This document shows, piece by piece, positions 1 to 11,908 of a stretch of 64,000 nucleotides of DNA. The notes below the pieces were generated by a model, which was given only the letters and a program-made list of their open reading frames with translations, was not told where the DNA came from and made no database searches. Source of the DNA: Pipra filicauda (lineage: Eukaryota; Chordata; Aves; Passeriformes; Pipridae); assembly GCF_003945595.2 (NCBI RefSeq), contig NW_024104293.1, positions 678,501 to 742,500 on the forward strand. The letters run 5' to 3'. How positions within the stretch are numbered: the stretch's first letter is position 1; each line of letters begins with the position of its first letter. The position numbers were made by a program, and so were the translations under genes.

Positions 1-1330
1 CAGTGAGCCTAAATTCTCTATTTTTTCCTTAAAAAAAGATATAAGGCTGTGGCTTCCTTGCTTTCATTTTGCTTTACAAAAGAAAGGTTAAAGAAACAAG
101 CTGTAAAGAATAATTAAGATGTATTTGGGGGAAGAGGAAGATAAAGAGCCATTTGACTTCTTGCTTGCAGGTTTAATTCAGGATAAATGTGTAGTGACAG
201 AAATATACTGGGACCTGATGCTATCTGATGCTGGGACCTGATGCTGAATGTGGAATGCATTGGGTGCTTTATTCCAGTCCTCAGTGCACTGGTGACCACT
301 TTATTTGTACTTCTGTATTATTTTGCATTATTTGACACTGTCTGGTGTTCTTGCTGGCAGCATTACTCAACTTATTGCCTTGCAGTCTGAATAGGCCTAC
401 CTAGTAAGGTGATTTCAGGTAAGAACTGATTTGTGGATGAAAGATGGAATGTTTTAGCTCCTTGTTTTGAGGATGCTGCTAAATCCCTGTAATGCAGAAG
501 GCAGCTGTGGCCATACCAAGAGTGACCAACTGCCTGTATAGTCCTGACAGTTCAGCTGTGGACAAGTATGAATAACTTTTTACAGGAAATTTTCCTCCAT
601 GGATCCTCTCAGTGTTCAGCTTATAACCCCAAGTGAAAGAATTTAATATTCCTTTGACTTTCTGGGGTGTGCTTTAGTACAACTGCATAATTATTAATTA
701 TCTGCTCTAGGTTTTGATTTCCAATGCAGCTCATCTCCCCGAGCACAGTAACATATGGCACAATTAACATGCTGTTTATAATACGCCCTTGAAAAGAGGA
801 TCTTCCATCCTGGTTGTTGGTGTGTTTCCAGCTGTTCTCCAGAGAACAAAACAGTTGCTTCTGCACCAACTTTTTTTACAACTTTGTGTAACGTTGTTCA
901 ACTTTGGCCAGTTTTGAAGTTCTTGGTTTTTACTGAGGAAATCTTCAGGTGAAAATGTGGAAACATGTCTTTAGTAATGTCATCCTGATACAGTGGATGG
1001 GGTTTGAGTTTGCCGTGTCCGTTGCCAATAGTCTAGGTGACAGATGTGAATTTTTTCTAAAATTTTCCACTCTGTTACTACCAATACAGGAGGATTTCCC
1101 CTTCACAGGCTTTGGTTTACGTTTTTTATTTTGCTTTTTGGGTTTTGTGTAATTCCTCTGTGAAGATCATCTGGAGGAGAACTGGGGGAACTGTCAAAAC
1201 ACAGGTTGTTTCCTGGCATTGTCTAGAGCATTGCGGGTTTTCCACCTCCTTCCTGTCTTTTGTTTCTGGGTTGATAATGTTGTCTTTAAATAACCTCAAA
1301 TAAAAATATTTAAGCCCGTAGCCTCGGCAT

Positions 1331-1566
1331 CTCAGGTGCAGATTTATGGGCAGCCCAGGGCATTCCAGGGGCAGCAAGACCTTTTCTGTCCCGGCACCTT
1401 TTTTCTGGGAGGAATCTTCATTCATATTCAATTTTGGGGGGCAGAATAGAAATTTCAGCACTAGGCTTAAGATTCCTCCCAGACAAAAGATACAGAAGGG
1501 GCCAGCACAGAAAGGTCTTGCTGTCCATGGAGTGCCCTGGGCTGCCCATAAATCTGTACCTGAGAG
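1331..1566. repeat. Long imperfect inverted repeat (hairpin or MITE-like)
   Basis: The left arm, about 1331-1418, begins CTCAGGTGCAGATTTATGGG and ends CTGGGAGGAATCTT. The right arm, about 1469-1566, is its reverse complement with a few substitutions and a small insertion. The loop is about 50 bp. The structure suits a non-autonomous element with long terminal inverted repeats or an RNA hairpin. I found no clear target-site duplication. Open frames across it are by-products. Confidence 0.85.
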
Positions 1567-1660
1567 CCTGAGAATATGGCATTTCTTTCCTGGGGAAAAG
1601 GGCTGTCTTTTGCTTTCAGGAGCCCAGCGTGGAAACTTTGGGATTCTGTCTCTCAAAAGT

Positions 1661-1754
1661 GAATAAAAATTAAAAAAAATAAAATAAAAATAAAATAAAA
1701 ATAAAAATAATAATAAAAAAATAAAATAAAATCAAAACAAAGTAAAATAAAACA
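1661..1754. repeat. A-rich (TAAAA)n simple repeat
   Basis: About 90 bp of imperfect TAAAA/TAAAAA repeat, starting some 95 bp after the inverted repeat at 1331-1566. It could be a degenerate poly(A) tail of an old insert or a plain microsatellite. Confidence 0.9.
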
Positions 1755-2514
1755 GAAGCATTCTGTGGGGCAGAACACAGCAGTCATTCCTCTCCAGGGC
1801 AGGGAGGGAATGTTTTGAGGGCCCACATGCAGCTGCTCCAGATTACTGGAGTTAACAAGGAAAAACAGTCATTTCCTGACCCACCTATTATCATTTGGGT
1901 CTTGGAAGGCACCTGGGAGCCTCCTTTAGTGGCTCCTGGGTGGAGCCGTGGCTATTAAAGGGGTAGGTGGGGACACCCTGGGCATTTGCTTCTGGCAACA
2001 GCCACCGATTTCCTGAGGGGAGTCCTGGAAACAGAGCCGAGCAACAGAACTGCCTGGTCAGTGTCCTGATGTCTCTGATCTAACGCTGTGCTGCCCCCAA
2101 GTCACCTCGCTCTGACTGAAACTGTCTCTGAATGTGCTGGAAGCACAACTTGGAGAGGAGCAGAAAAGGCATCTGGGGAGCTTCATCTTCCCAGGGGACG
2201 ACGCTTTAGGGATATCCACTTTCTGAACTGCACAGATAGTTCAGGTTCCCACAGAAACCTGCTGGGCCGTGGCCCTGGGGCGGGAGTGTCAGGAAAGTGG
2301 CATTTTCAGTGCAACCATAGTTATTTTCCTTGGAGCTCTCAAGACTGGAAGACAATAGTGTCCACGGGCCCCTCGCAAACCATGGGGCAGGATAAACGGT
2401 GTAATTATGTGTCTTTTCCTGCTCTCTGCACTCTCTTCCTTACCTGTCCACTCCCGATCGCCTCCCTTTCCATGCGAAGGGTTCATTCTCTCCGCTAGAG
2501 AAGAGCTCCAGTGC

Positions 2515-2760
2515 TCCCGCTCTCCGCTCCCTGCCCGTTCCCGTTCCCCGGGGAGCGAGCGCCGGCCCTGCCCCGCACCCCTGTCCCGGCTCCTGCGCAT
2601 CCAGAGGCGCTGCAGGCGGCGGCTCGGGAAGGGAGCCCCCGGTCCCACCGCGGCAGTTGCACATTCCTTCCTCCCTGCCAGAGGGGCCCCGCTGCTCCCC
2701 GGGCCGGCACAGAGCCGGGCGCGTCCTGGGACATCGGGGCAGGGCTAAGGCTCGCTGGAG
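2515..2760. promoter_or_regulatory. Upstream CpG-rich block, possible second promoter
   Basis: About 245 bp with roughly 25 CpG sites (counted by eye) and high GC content, in otherwise ordinary DNA 9 kb upstream of RGL1 exon 1. The open frames on both strands are what such GC-rich DNA gives and none looks like a protein. It could be an alternative RGL1 promoter, a promoter of an unseen transcript, or an enhancer-type CpG island. Confidence 0.45.
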
Positions 2761-3016
2761 CTGTGGGCAGCAGTGCACCTCAGCACCGCCTGGAGTCCGA
2801 GGCTGGGAATTAAAAATCGGCAATTCTGCTTGCTGGAGCCTCTCCCAACTCTGCATTTCTTCTCTCCAGAGCACAGCTGGACTCTGTGAGCCCTGGAGAC
2901 CTCGGGGAGTCCCCCGCTCTGTACAGCCCGGTGGCCCCTGCTCCAGTCTTTCCATCGACTGGGGGTCACCCAGGTGGTCTTTACCAGCATAAAATGTAAA
3001 TTACATCACAGCCCAA

Positions 3017-3080
3017 GGCATTAGGGTTGGACTTGATGATCTCGGAGGTCTTTTCCAACCCTGCTGATTCTATGATTCAT
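3017..3080 (+). mobile_element. CR1 LINE 3' tail fragment
   Basis: Contains GGGTTGGACTTGATGATCT, then GGTCTTTTCCAACCCT and an ATTCTATGATTC end, the typical 3' terminus of avian CR1 elements. Only the last 65 bp or so is recognisable. Confidence 0.85.
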
Positions 3081-3299
3081 TCACACTAGGACTGGACACT
3101 CCTGGCTGAGGTGAGCAGTCCATGGAAGTCAGACCAGTGACAGTCCGGGGGGTGTTTTAAGTTGGATACTTGCAGATTTTTATTGTCCAGAAACTCCATT
3201 CTTTTCAGTATCTCTTGCACAAATGTTTCCCTGTAGTAAGAGATCGATTTTTCATTAGTGCAAAAGCGTGGTGCCTGCCTGTGTCCGGGGGGGGGAAAG

Positions 3300-3474
3300 C
3301 CTCACTGCTTTGGTGTCGCGGTGGTCGCTGTCATCATCGTTGTCGTCGTCCACGTCATCAGCAGCGGCGGCAACATGAACATCGTTATCATCATCATTTA
3401 CGTTTACCTCAAGGAAGAAAAAAGAGATCAGAGCCAGAGAAAAATAGTTATCACCATGGTCACCACGTGGTGAC
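3300..3474. repeat. Imperfect GTC/ATC triplet tract with terminal E-box palindrome
   Basis: From about 3318 to 3405 the DNA is dominated by GTC, ATC and GGC triplets (TCATCATCGTTGTCGTCGTC, later ATCGTTATCATCATCATT). A perfect 16-bp palindrome, GTCACCACGTGGTGAC, at 3459-3474 contains the E-box CACGTG. An open frame across the tract gives a low-complexity Val/Ile string, which I do not accept as a gene. Confidence 0.6.
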
Positions 3475-6400
3475 GAGTGGGGAAGAAAGAGAAAGCACTA
3501 TGCTGCTCCGACTGAGAAAGTCTCAGTGCTGCATTTTGACTGATTTGGAGGATGGGGATATGGGCTTTGGAAACCTCAGTCTGCAATAGGTGGAAGACAA
3601 GAGTCATGATATCATAAGGGAAAATGTTAGAGCTTACTTATGCTGGTAAAAGCATTTCACCTCCCCTACCAAAATAGGTCCCTTCCAGAACATGTTTAGC
3701 ACTCCTTTTATTGATCCAGAGTGGATGTAACAATGCCCTGGGTTACGAGTGGCTGGTGCTGCATCTGAGGAACATGACTGAGCATCTTCCTTATCTGTGT
3801 CGTGATCATCTTATTAAACTGTGTTTCACAAGAGAGAGAGAGAAACGTAATGGACGTTAAAAGTAAATGTACTGCTGTCTGCATTTCAAAACTGCCTTTG
3901 CCTTGTTTTTAAACAGTTATGGATTTTCTTCTCCAAGGGTGGATCTTGCTGGAGAGTTTTTAGATAATGAAAGAGCAACTCCCCTGAGGAAGATTCAAGG
4001 AAGCTGAAGAAGGCAAGTCGCTGGTGTACAGATTGTTGTATGTGACTACAGAATATTTTAGAGATGGAAGAGGTAAAACCAGTCAAACAGAAAAATAACT
4101 CAAACCCCCCAAGCCCCAGCCTCCCCAAACCTGGATTTCATTGCACTGCACTCAAAAGATATCCTTTCTAATTTAGAGATTCCTGTGTTCAAGGCTGTCG
4201 TAGTTAGTAAAGCCCTGAAATTTTAATTGTTTGAGGTGTATGTACAATAAAAAAAACATTACGTGGTTGCAGAGGGACCAGTATATCTGTTGCTAAAGTT
4301 AATTGTTACATCTTTGTTTACAATTCTCTTGTTCGTGGCTCCTCCCTGCAAATCTAAACAGTGCTCAAAAGAAAGCTCAAAAAAAGAGTTCTGTAGCAGG
4401 GCTATAAAATCTTTGTAGGATTTGGTGAAATCAGATAGGATGAATGTAGCATTAAAGGAAACAAGAGACCTGTAGATAAGCTGAATTGTTGCTTCTCTTC
4501 AAATATTTCCCTTTTAACCCAAGGAAGAGGAGAAAAAACCCATGATAACTCTGTTTTTACTGTTGCTTGAGTGCTGGAAAAAAGGTAGGGTTAGCAGAAA
4601 GCTTCCAGGAATTTTTTTTAGAACTGTCTGAGAAGTCTGTTTGTGGTGTGCAACCATCTTCAGCCTCCAGAAGATCTCTCTTATATGACTGACATTCAGT
4701 AGGCTTTCTTAAAACAGCATCTAGGAACTTCTGAGTATCTTGAAATATGTCCCACAAGAAAGAGGGAACATAGTTTTAAAGCTTAAAATGGATCATTTAT
4801 AATAAGAAATCCAAATAAGATAAATTATTATGGTAATACAAGGATTTGTGATCAATTTATACCTGTTACTTTGATCTTAGAGGTCAAGAAAATTTGAGTA
4901 CTGGGATTTGTTCTAGGAACAGCATTTAAATTCAAACTCTTCATTTATTCTTTCTGGAAGCTAAGTATGCATGAAGGGAACGAGTCAAACTCAAGACATG
5001 CCATCTTATTATAACCCAAGGGGTGGGAGGGACAAAGTCCTTGGGCTTTGAACTAGTTAGATATAAATACAGAGCTCACTGGCAAAGGTCTGCTCAGAGG
5101 AATGGGAGGCCCAGATAGAGTGGGGAGTACTCCCAGTATCCTAAATAATAGAGACTCCAATACAATTATTAAGCCCAGAGTCCTCTGGGGAGTGCTTGGA
5201 TTAAAGGATACCAGAGTGATACAGGCTTCTGGGGAGGAGATATTTCTTTTTTTAAGAGGAAAAATGAAAAATACTCTAGTGCCAGAGTTAAGGAGATGAA
5301 AATCCTCACAGCCAAAAGAGATTTATCCTGTTTAAGCATACTGTAACAGGGCCATAAAAGTGCAGTGTATCTGTAACCAAGGCAAAATGAAACAAGGCAG
5401 AAGGGAAAAAGCAATGTTTGTAAATGGGAAGTTTTGAGAGCTCATTTAATCGAATAGTTAAATTTCTTGTTCTGGAAACCTGAAGCTTGCTGGAAAAGAA
5501 CAGGAACCATGGCAAGCAATTTGGGAATGAGGGGGAGGATTGAGTACCAACTAGCCAATGATATAAGTAACAAGTCTGTCAATGTACTGAAAGTAAGAAG
5601 CTTCTTATGGAGAATCAACGTGTTCATGGAGACAAGAGAGCAATTAGGGAAAACCAGAATTTTTTGTGCTGAATCTACCCAATACATGTTTGTGGCACGA
5701 TCAATTTAATTATTAAACCTTACTTAGGTGCAAAAACAGAGATCTAAATCACAGTGAAGGCAATCTTTTGAGCGACACTTGAATATGAGAGCCATTTGAT
5801 TTATATGTGACATGAAGATTTTGGTATGAAGATGAAATTGGTCTGTTCCCTTATGGTGCTGTTGTTTGTGTCGCTGTTCTTGTAGGGATATAAAGCTTGC
5901 TGGATGCATTAGCCTTCTCTTTTCACTCTTTCATAACTTTTTGTTGGAGAAGGAAGTAATAATTTTTATTAGTTCTGCGTAGGCACCGAGGTTGGTTTTG
6001 ATCCCATGACAATGGAATTGATGTCAGGAGAATTAGCCACAGTCACATTTGTAACTGAGCAATGCCTTTTTATACTATTACAGTATTTATTCTTTGCAGA
6101 AAGCTTTAAAATTGTTCAAATGAGGCTCTTGGCCCCCGCTCAAAGGTGAATTTTTTGGAAAGTCTGAGCGAAAACATTTCATCCATGTGTGAGTATGAGC
6201 AGAGTGGAAAACTATTTTTCCCCTCCATAAAGACTTTTTGCTGCCTTCTTTTGAACAGCTCTGCGGCATGAGTAGCTGAGGCCTGTGGGCTAAAATTTGG
6301 CATTGAAATAGCCATAACTATGAAGTGTCTTAGTTTTGGCTTTGATTTGACTGAGTTATGAGCCTTAGAAAACCGTGTTCTCAGCATGTACTCTGGGGCG

Positions 6401-9400
6401 TTTTTTCTTCCTTCAAAGCTGCTGAAGGGTGCAATGGAGAGGATTTGCTGTGAGCAACTGAGGAGCTCTGCAGCATGAAATTGGAGAAAGATATTGCTCT
6501 GAAACTGCAGGGCCACGTGGGGATGGAAAGAGATCAGGAGACCTCGCAAAGCACTTATGGCCTAGGAAAAGTTTCTGGGTGTTTTGTGATATGTGCAACT
6601 GAAACTCAAGTTCTACGACCTGCAGTCTCTGCTCCTACAGGTCATTTCCAAAGAGCCAAGAGAGGCTCCCCTCCTGCAGAGTGAGCAGGGATAAGGTGTG
6701 AGTAGGGATAGGGATAAGAGCAGATTCTGAGGCACACTGGCACTGCTTAAACCCCTCTTGAGTCAAAGGCTCGGGGAGTACAATACCCTGTTGTTTCTCC
6801 ACATGTTGTAGCAGGTGGTGCAGTTTCCCAGCTATGTGCCTGTGCAGTGCTGTTTTGAAGGCTTTCCCAATAGGAGTCCAGGGACTCGCTGTTCCTGGAG
6901 GAGATATGCCCCTCAGATTGAGATTATGTCCCTCTGGACAGCACAGCCTGTGAAACAGTGCATGCCTATCTAATTGCAATCACATGTGAAATGAGAGGGC
7001 CAGGGAAGGCTGGATGTACTTCTTTAACTACATAATTTTTGACTTAGCATTGTTAATTATGCAGCCTTATGAATCATTAATTTAGTTTTATGTATGGGAG
7101 CTCTGGTGCATTTCCTCTGGCATTTTACAATGAATCTGGTTAATATTTGCAATTACTTGGAGGCTTCTGTTTAGTTCTGGTGTCAACAAAGATAGATTAT
7201 GACGAACTTGTGTGCCTGGTTCTTTACTGAGCTGTTACTGCATTGTCACATCTTTCAACAGTGTTCAGAGTGAGTGGAGAGTAGTGTTTTCCCTTTTGCA
7301 CAGGAGCAAGGATTGCAAAGGTTGCAGGCAGTGGAAGCCCAGATATAGTGTATAATGTAACAGGTTTTTTTGCTCTGATTAGTTAGTGGTTTGTGATTGA
7401 CATTGAATGTTTGATTACAAGAACTTTTCTTACCGGCTGAGACGTAAGGATACTGCACCTCAGTCATTTAAAGAATATAAATATCCACGTTATTTTATCT
7501 CCAGATGAGGCAGATGGAGGACCTGGCTCACCTCTGTTACCCTCTACAGCAGCATGTGCAAAGACCGCCCGTGCGGATGAAAATGCCTGCAGGAGGTATG
7601 TGCCATAAAGGACCTTCAGCGCAGGTGAGATAGCAGTGCACTGAATGTTAAGCAGCTCTAAAGCACTCCCTGACAAACTACCTGTGTAATTGAGTGAGAA
7701 GCTGGAACTCAGGTGTTCACAACGGAAAGGAACAGGCCCAGGTGAACCTTGTACAGTCTCTGCGGTAAAGAGCTCTCTGCAGCCAAGCTACAGTTCAGAG
7801 TCTGCTGCCAAACACAATATAAAACTGATTCGTGTTTGGGTTTCTATAGTGTCTGCATTCTGTAGCTTTTGTGGTTCATCTGCATATGATTTTTTTTCAG
7901 TTTTCTCCAGAACTGTAGCCCACAGCACCTGTTAATTATCAAATTGAGGGCATGTGGCATAAAGAAAAGCAAGAACTAAATGTGGTTTATAGAAAACAGA
8001 TGAATAACTACTAATGAGACAGTCTTAATAGAAACAGTATTTATTTCCTTTTGTAGCAGTGCACTTGTAATGTATCATCCGTTGCAGGTGTGTCTCTTTG
8101 GACAGGCTTTATTCTAAATGATAGATTCTTATATTTCCTATGGGATGAACAGACAGAGTGTGTCATGGAACTTTTTTTCTCGATTAACATTTAGGTAGTG
8201 CCCTTGAGGTGGCATTGCTTCAGAAAGAAAGGTAATACTGTAAAAATGTTGACTGCAAAGGCACGGTTACTAGGAAATGTCTCACATAACCAACACACAA
8301 ACAGTTCTGGCTCCTGGCCTAATCAAGCACCAAGGAGTGGAAATGGCTTGAGCTGGCACTGCCATTGAAAGGACCATTGAAACCATGGCTGAACTTACAG
8401 TTTTTTGTGTTTTTCCTTTTTTTTTCTTTTTCAATAAATTTTTTTTAAAAAAAGGAGAGAGTGGTGTGTTTTTCTTTCCCATCTCCCAGGGAGCATCTCT
8501 TCCCAGTGAAGGTACGTTGCGTGCAGCCCTCAGGTACACGGCTTCTTTCCTTTCAGGCTGCATGACCTCTTCCTCTCCTGGAGAAGCTTGGGACCATTCT
8601 TACATCACCTGGTTGCTTTGTCCTTTTCTTTTGCTCTCCCAAGTATTTTCCATATTTGGGTATCTCTGACTTGTGCTTCCTTCTCCCCTCCTGCCAGGCC
8701 CCAAGCAGAGGCAGTCAGATGAGCTTTTCTTTACTTCCAGCTGCTTTATAGGTCTTTTGCTTTGTCTCCTCATGAAAGCATCTGCGTGCCAGCTGTAGCA
8801 ACAGCTGAAAACAAGGAAAAATCATCACTCTGCAACTGACTTATTTCTCTGTGGACAGTCGGCCCGTTCTTGTTGGGCTGTAAGTGGTCAATGATCTGCA
8901 GTTTGAGAACCTTCCAGACCTCAAAGTATTTTCTTATATAACATTTCACTGTGAGAAGTGTAAGGTTGCATTCACAAGTGGATTTGTGTTTCTCTCTTGT
9001 CGCGAGGGGGAAGGAATGCTCAGATGTGTTAGAGGAACAATTCTGATTCAGTAGAAAGGGCAGGCACAGAGCTTGATTATGGCTGGAATGTAGTTATTGC
9101 ATGTGAACATGATTTGGAAAGAACCAATGCTTAACACAGCGTTGACCGTGTGCCTCATTGGTGTAGATCGGTTTTGTGATTAAAGTCTGCTAAGAGAGCA
9201 ACCCAGCAGTTCTGCTAAATTGAGCTGCAGACTTGTCTTATTAGTTTCATACTTCCTTCTGTCCTTGAAACCTTAAGAGAACATCTTTTAGATGAATCAG
9301 AGCCTGCTTTGTCTTCGTGTTTTCCTGTGCTTTCTAACCCTGTCTCTTGGTCCAAATAAGTGGTTGAACACTGTATAATGGAATCAGAATGCAACGAAAT

Positions 9401-9563
9401 GGAAGTTAAATGTTACATATGCTTTCCCCCCTTTTCAATGTCAAATAATCAGTGTTTGGATATAAGGCAGATTTTTAGGGGCCTTGAAATATCCTTTTCC
9501 CAAGGGAGACAGTTATCAATAGAATGCCTGATTACTGTCCCTCCTGTAACCTTTCACTGTGAC

Positions 9564-9622
9564 ATGGTTGGACTCGGTGATCTTAGAGGCTGTTTCTAAC
9601 CTAAACAATTCAATAATTCTGA
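9564..9622 (+). mobile_element. CR1 LINE 3' tail fragment (diverged)
   Basis: GGTTGGACTCGGTGATCTTAG followed by GGCTGTTTCTAACCTAAACAATTC matches the CR1 3' end with several substitutions. It is short and old. Confidence 0.75.
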
Positions 9623-10911
9623 AGTCTGGGCACTGTATCTCACGAAAAATATTTTGGAAAAGACTCTAACTCTGTGCAGGACTAATGGCAAATCTAATGA
9701 ATAAAAAGAGTAGTTTCTTGCTCCTTGCTAAACTGGATGAGGTCATCTGGTGCTCCTTCCTGATGGAGCTTCTCTCTGTCACTTGTCAGTGGCCAAAAGG
9801 ATTCAGGAACATCATCCCTGAGAGTGCTGTGCCCTGCCTTGAATGGCAAGTCCTGAGCTTGTCTCTCCATAAGGTGTTTCCTAAGGATTCAGTCTGAAAC
9901 TTGATTGTTTCAGATGACTTCCATGATTGCCAAATTGAATCAATACATGGGCTCCTTCCTACTGCATTAACTCACTGCTGTTTTCTTTTTATTAAAGAAA
10001 TAGAAGTAACAACCATTGTTTGGTGATTGCCACCCAAAGTGATGGTAGTGCACTTACTGTAGCACCAGAACATGGTACTGTGAAAAAACCTTTATTTCAG
10101 AATAATTATTTGGCTTTGGTGTTGTAGTCCTTGTAGCCAGATATCCCTTTTCATGTACTGATACGTTGGTCCTGTTCAATAGCAACTTGTTCAGAAGCTG
10201 CTCGCACGCCTGCAGGGCTGGCTACAAGGGATTCAACTCACGCTCTGGTTTCTGCACCTTAAAATTATGACGTGGAAAAGCGGTTTGCGAAATGTAAAGC
10301 ATTCAGAATGCTCTGTGCAGTTTTACAGGAGAAGCCAAGGGACTTTGGGAAATCTAGACTTTGATTTGTATGGTACAATATGTTTGAGTCAGGTTATTAA
10401 AGCCTGTGTGTGCCTCAGCGTATTCAGGGTCACTTCAGGATCACACAAGTAAACTAAAATGCACAGCCTGCAAGTGAGCAGATCAGGTCACCCGTGACCA
10501 CACAGCTCGGTCGTGGTTTCGTAGCTTAAAATAATGTTCCTTGCTTTCATACGGTGCCTCATCTTAACAGCTGCTTGTGCTAACAGCCTGTGAACCTGCA
10601 CTGCTCCTCAGGTCATCAGCACTAACACTTGTGTACATAAAAACATTAATATACTGGAGATTACTGTTGGGCTTTGGGAGATCTCAGCTCTCTGGGTCAA
10701 TTCTTAGCGTTTTCATTGCCTTGCACAGGAATTTGCACACTTGAATCACCTCTATTTTAATTTGTAAGCCCCAAAAAGCAGGTAATTAAAAACAGCTCAG
10801 CAGATAACTAAGTGGTTTTTTTAGGGTGTTTTGAGATTCTCGTATCAGCACACAAGTGCCTGCAGCTGGAGCTTCTACAGAGATGGTCATGGCTCATAGG
10901 GGCTCATCTGT

Positions 10912-11400
10912 GAGCAATCTGGAAAAAAATAAGGATATTAAGCTACTAGAGAGCATCCAAAGGAGGGCCTTGAGGATGGTGAAGGGTCTGGAGTGGAAGT
11001 CACATGAGGAGCGGCTGAGGGCACTTGGTCTGTTCAGCTCGAAGACTGAGGTCAGAGCTCATCGGGGCCTGCAGCTCCTCCCGAGGGGCAGTGGAGGGTC
11101 AGGCACTGATCTCTGCTCTGTGTGAGCAGGGACAGGACCCAGGGAATGGCTGGAGCCATGTGGGCAGGGTCAGGTTGGATCTCAGGGAAAGGTTCTTCCC
11201 CACAGGGTGGTTGGCACTGCCCAGGCTCCCCAGGGCAGTGGGCACAGCCCCAAGGCTGCCAGAGCTGCAGGAGGGTTTGGACAACGCTCTGAGGGACAGG
11301 GTGGGATTGTTGGGGTGTCTGTGCAGGGCCAGGGGTTGGACTGGATGATCCCTGTGGGTCCCTTCCAACTCAGCATGTTCCGTGTTTCTGTGATACTGTG
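10912..11400 (+). mobile_element. CR1 LINE, 3' part (ORF2 C-terminus and 3' UTR)
   Basis: Translation of the first part gives a CR1 ORF2 C-terminal block (KDIKLLESIQRRALRMVKGLEW, then SHEERLRALGLFS) that soon breaks. The rest is the typical CR1 3' region with GGTTCTTCCCCACAGGGTGG and GGTTGGACTGGATGATCCC, ending in the repetitive TTCTGTGATACTGTG tail. It is 5'-truncated, as most CR1 copies are, and ends about 115 bp before the RGL1 CpG island. Confidence 0.93.
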
Positions 11401-11792
11401 GGAGACTGCTGGACAGGGCTAGGGCTCACTATAACCTTTAATTTCCTTACTTTCCAACTCGTAGAAGTTTTTAAAGTTAAGTTTGCCTTAAAATTCCTTC
11501 CTTACGGCGGCATTAACACCCTGGCCCCCCACCGCCCCCGCTCCCCTCAGCCCTGCCCGGGCACCGGGCGAGGGAGGGAGAGCGAAGGAAGGAGGCAGAG
11601 AGGCGCTTTCCCCGGCAGCCGGGCAGGACGCGCCGCGCCCGTCCCCGTGAGGGGACACCGGGCAGACAGCCCCGCTCCCGCCGCCCCTGGGCCGGGGCCG
11701 CCCGCAGTAAACAGGAAGGCTCTCGGGGGCGGGCCGAGGCGGGGCCAGGGCCGGGCCGCCTCCCCCGCTCCCTCCCGCGCAGCCGAGGGGCC

Positions 11793-11832
11793 GCTCGGCT
11801 CGGCTCGGCTCGGCTCGGCCCGGCCCGGCCCG
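11793..11832 (+). repeat. Pentanucleotide repeat in promoter, (GCTCG)5(GCCCG)3
   Basis: Five GCTCG units followed directly by three GCCCG units, ending about 76 bp before the RGL1 start codon. It lies in the presumed core promoter or 5' UTR. Confidence 0.9.
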
Positions 11833-11908
11833 CGCCCGCCGCGCTCGGGGCGGAGCGGCGGGGGCAGCGCGGCGTGTCCCGTCCAGGCGCCCGGGAAAGG
11901 CACCGAGG

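Larger units (their letters stand above)
1..2514. other. Upstream intergenic or distal 5' region, no gene seen
   Basis: Apart from the inverted repeat and A-rich tract listed separately, nothing coding is recognised on either strand. A TATA-like CTATTAAAGG occurs near 1952 in a moderately GC-rich stretch (1900-2060), without other support for a promoter. Confidence 0.6.
2761..10911. other. Upstream region, no gene seen
   Basis: Contains two short CR1 tails, the triplet tract and T-rich simple sequence near 8400-8455. All open frames are short and none resembles a known protein on either strand. It could be intronic to a longer RGL1 transcript that starts further upstream. Confidence 0.6.

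Noticed and set aside
1126..1666. Open frames of 176 and 106 codons across 1126-1666 on both strands.
   Set aside because: They cover the inverted repeat, so both strands show similar open stretches. No protein family is recognised and there is no splice or promoter context.
2088..2992. Overlapping open frames of 80-171 codons in the upstream CpG-rich block, on both strands.
   Set aside because: High GC content suppresses stop codons in all frames. No frame has family similarity that I can see.
3258..3473. A 71-codon frame with a Val/Ile-rich, membrane-like middle.
   Set aside because: The hydrophobic run comes from GTC/ATC triplets, not from a conserved membrane segment. Without conservation or promoter evidence it is best seen as low-complexity DNA.
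1..11500. An antisense APOBEC4 gene, which I recall lying within the 5' part of RGL1 in mammals.
   Set aside because: No minus-strand frame here or in the early introns is long enough or shows a cytidine-deaminase zinc motif, so it is not in this window.
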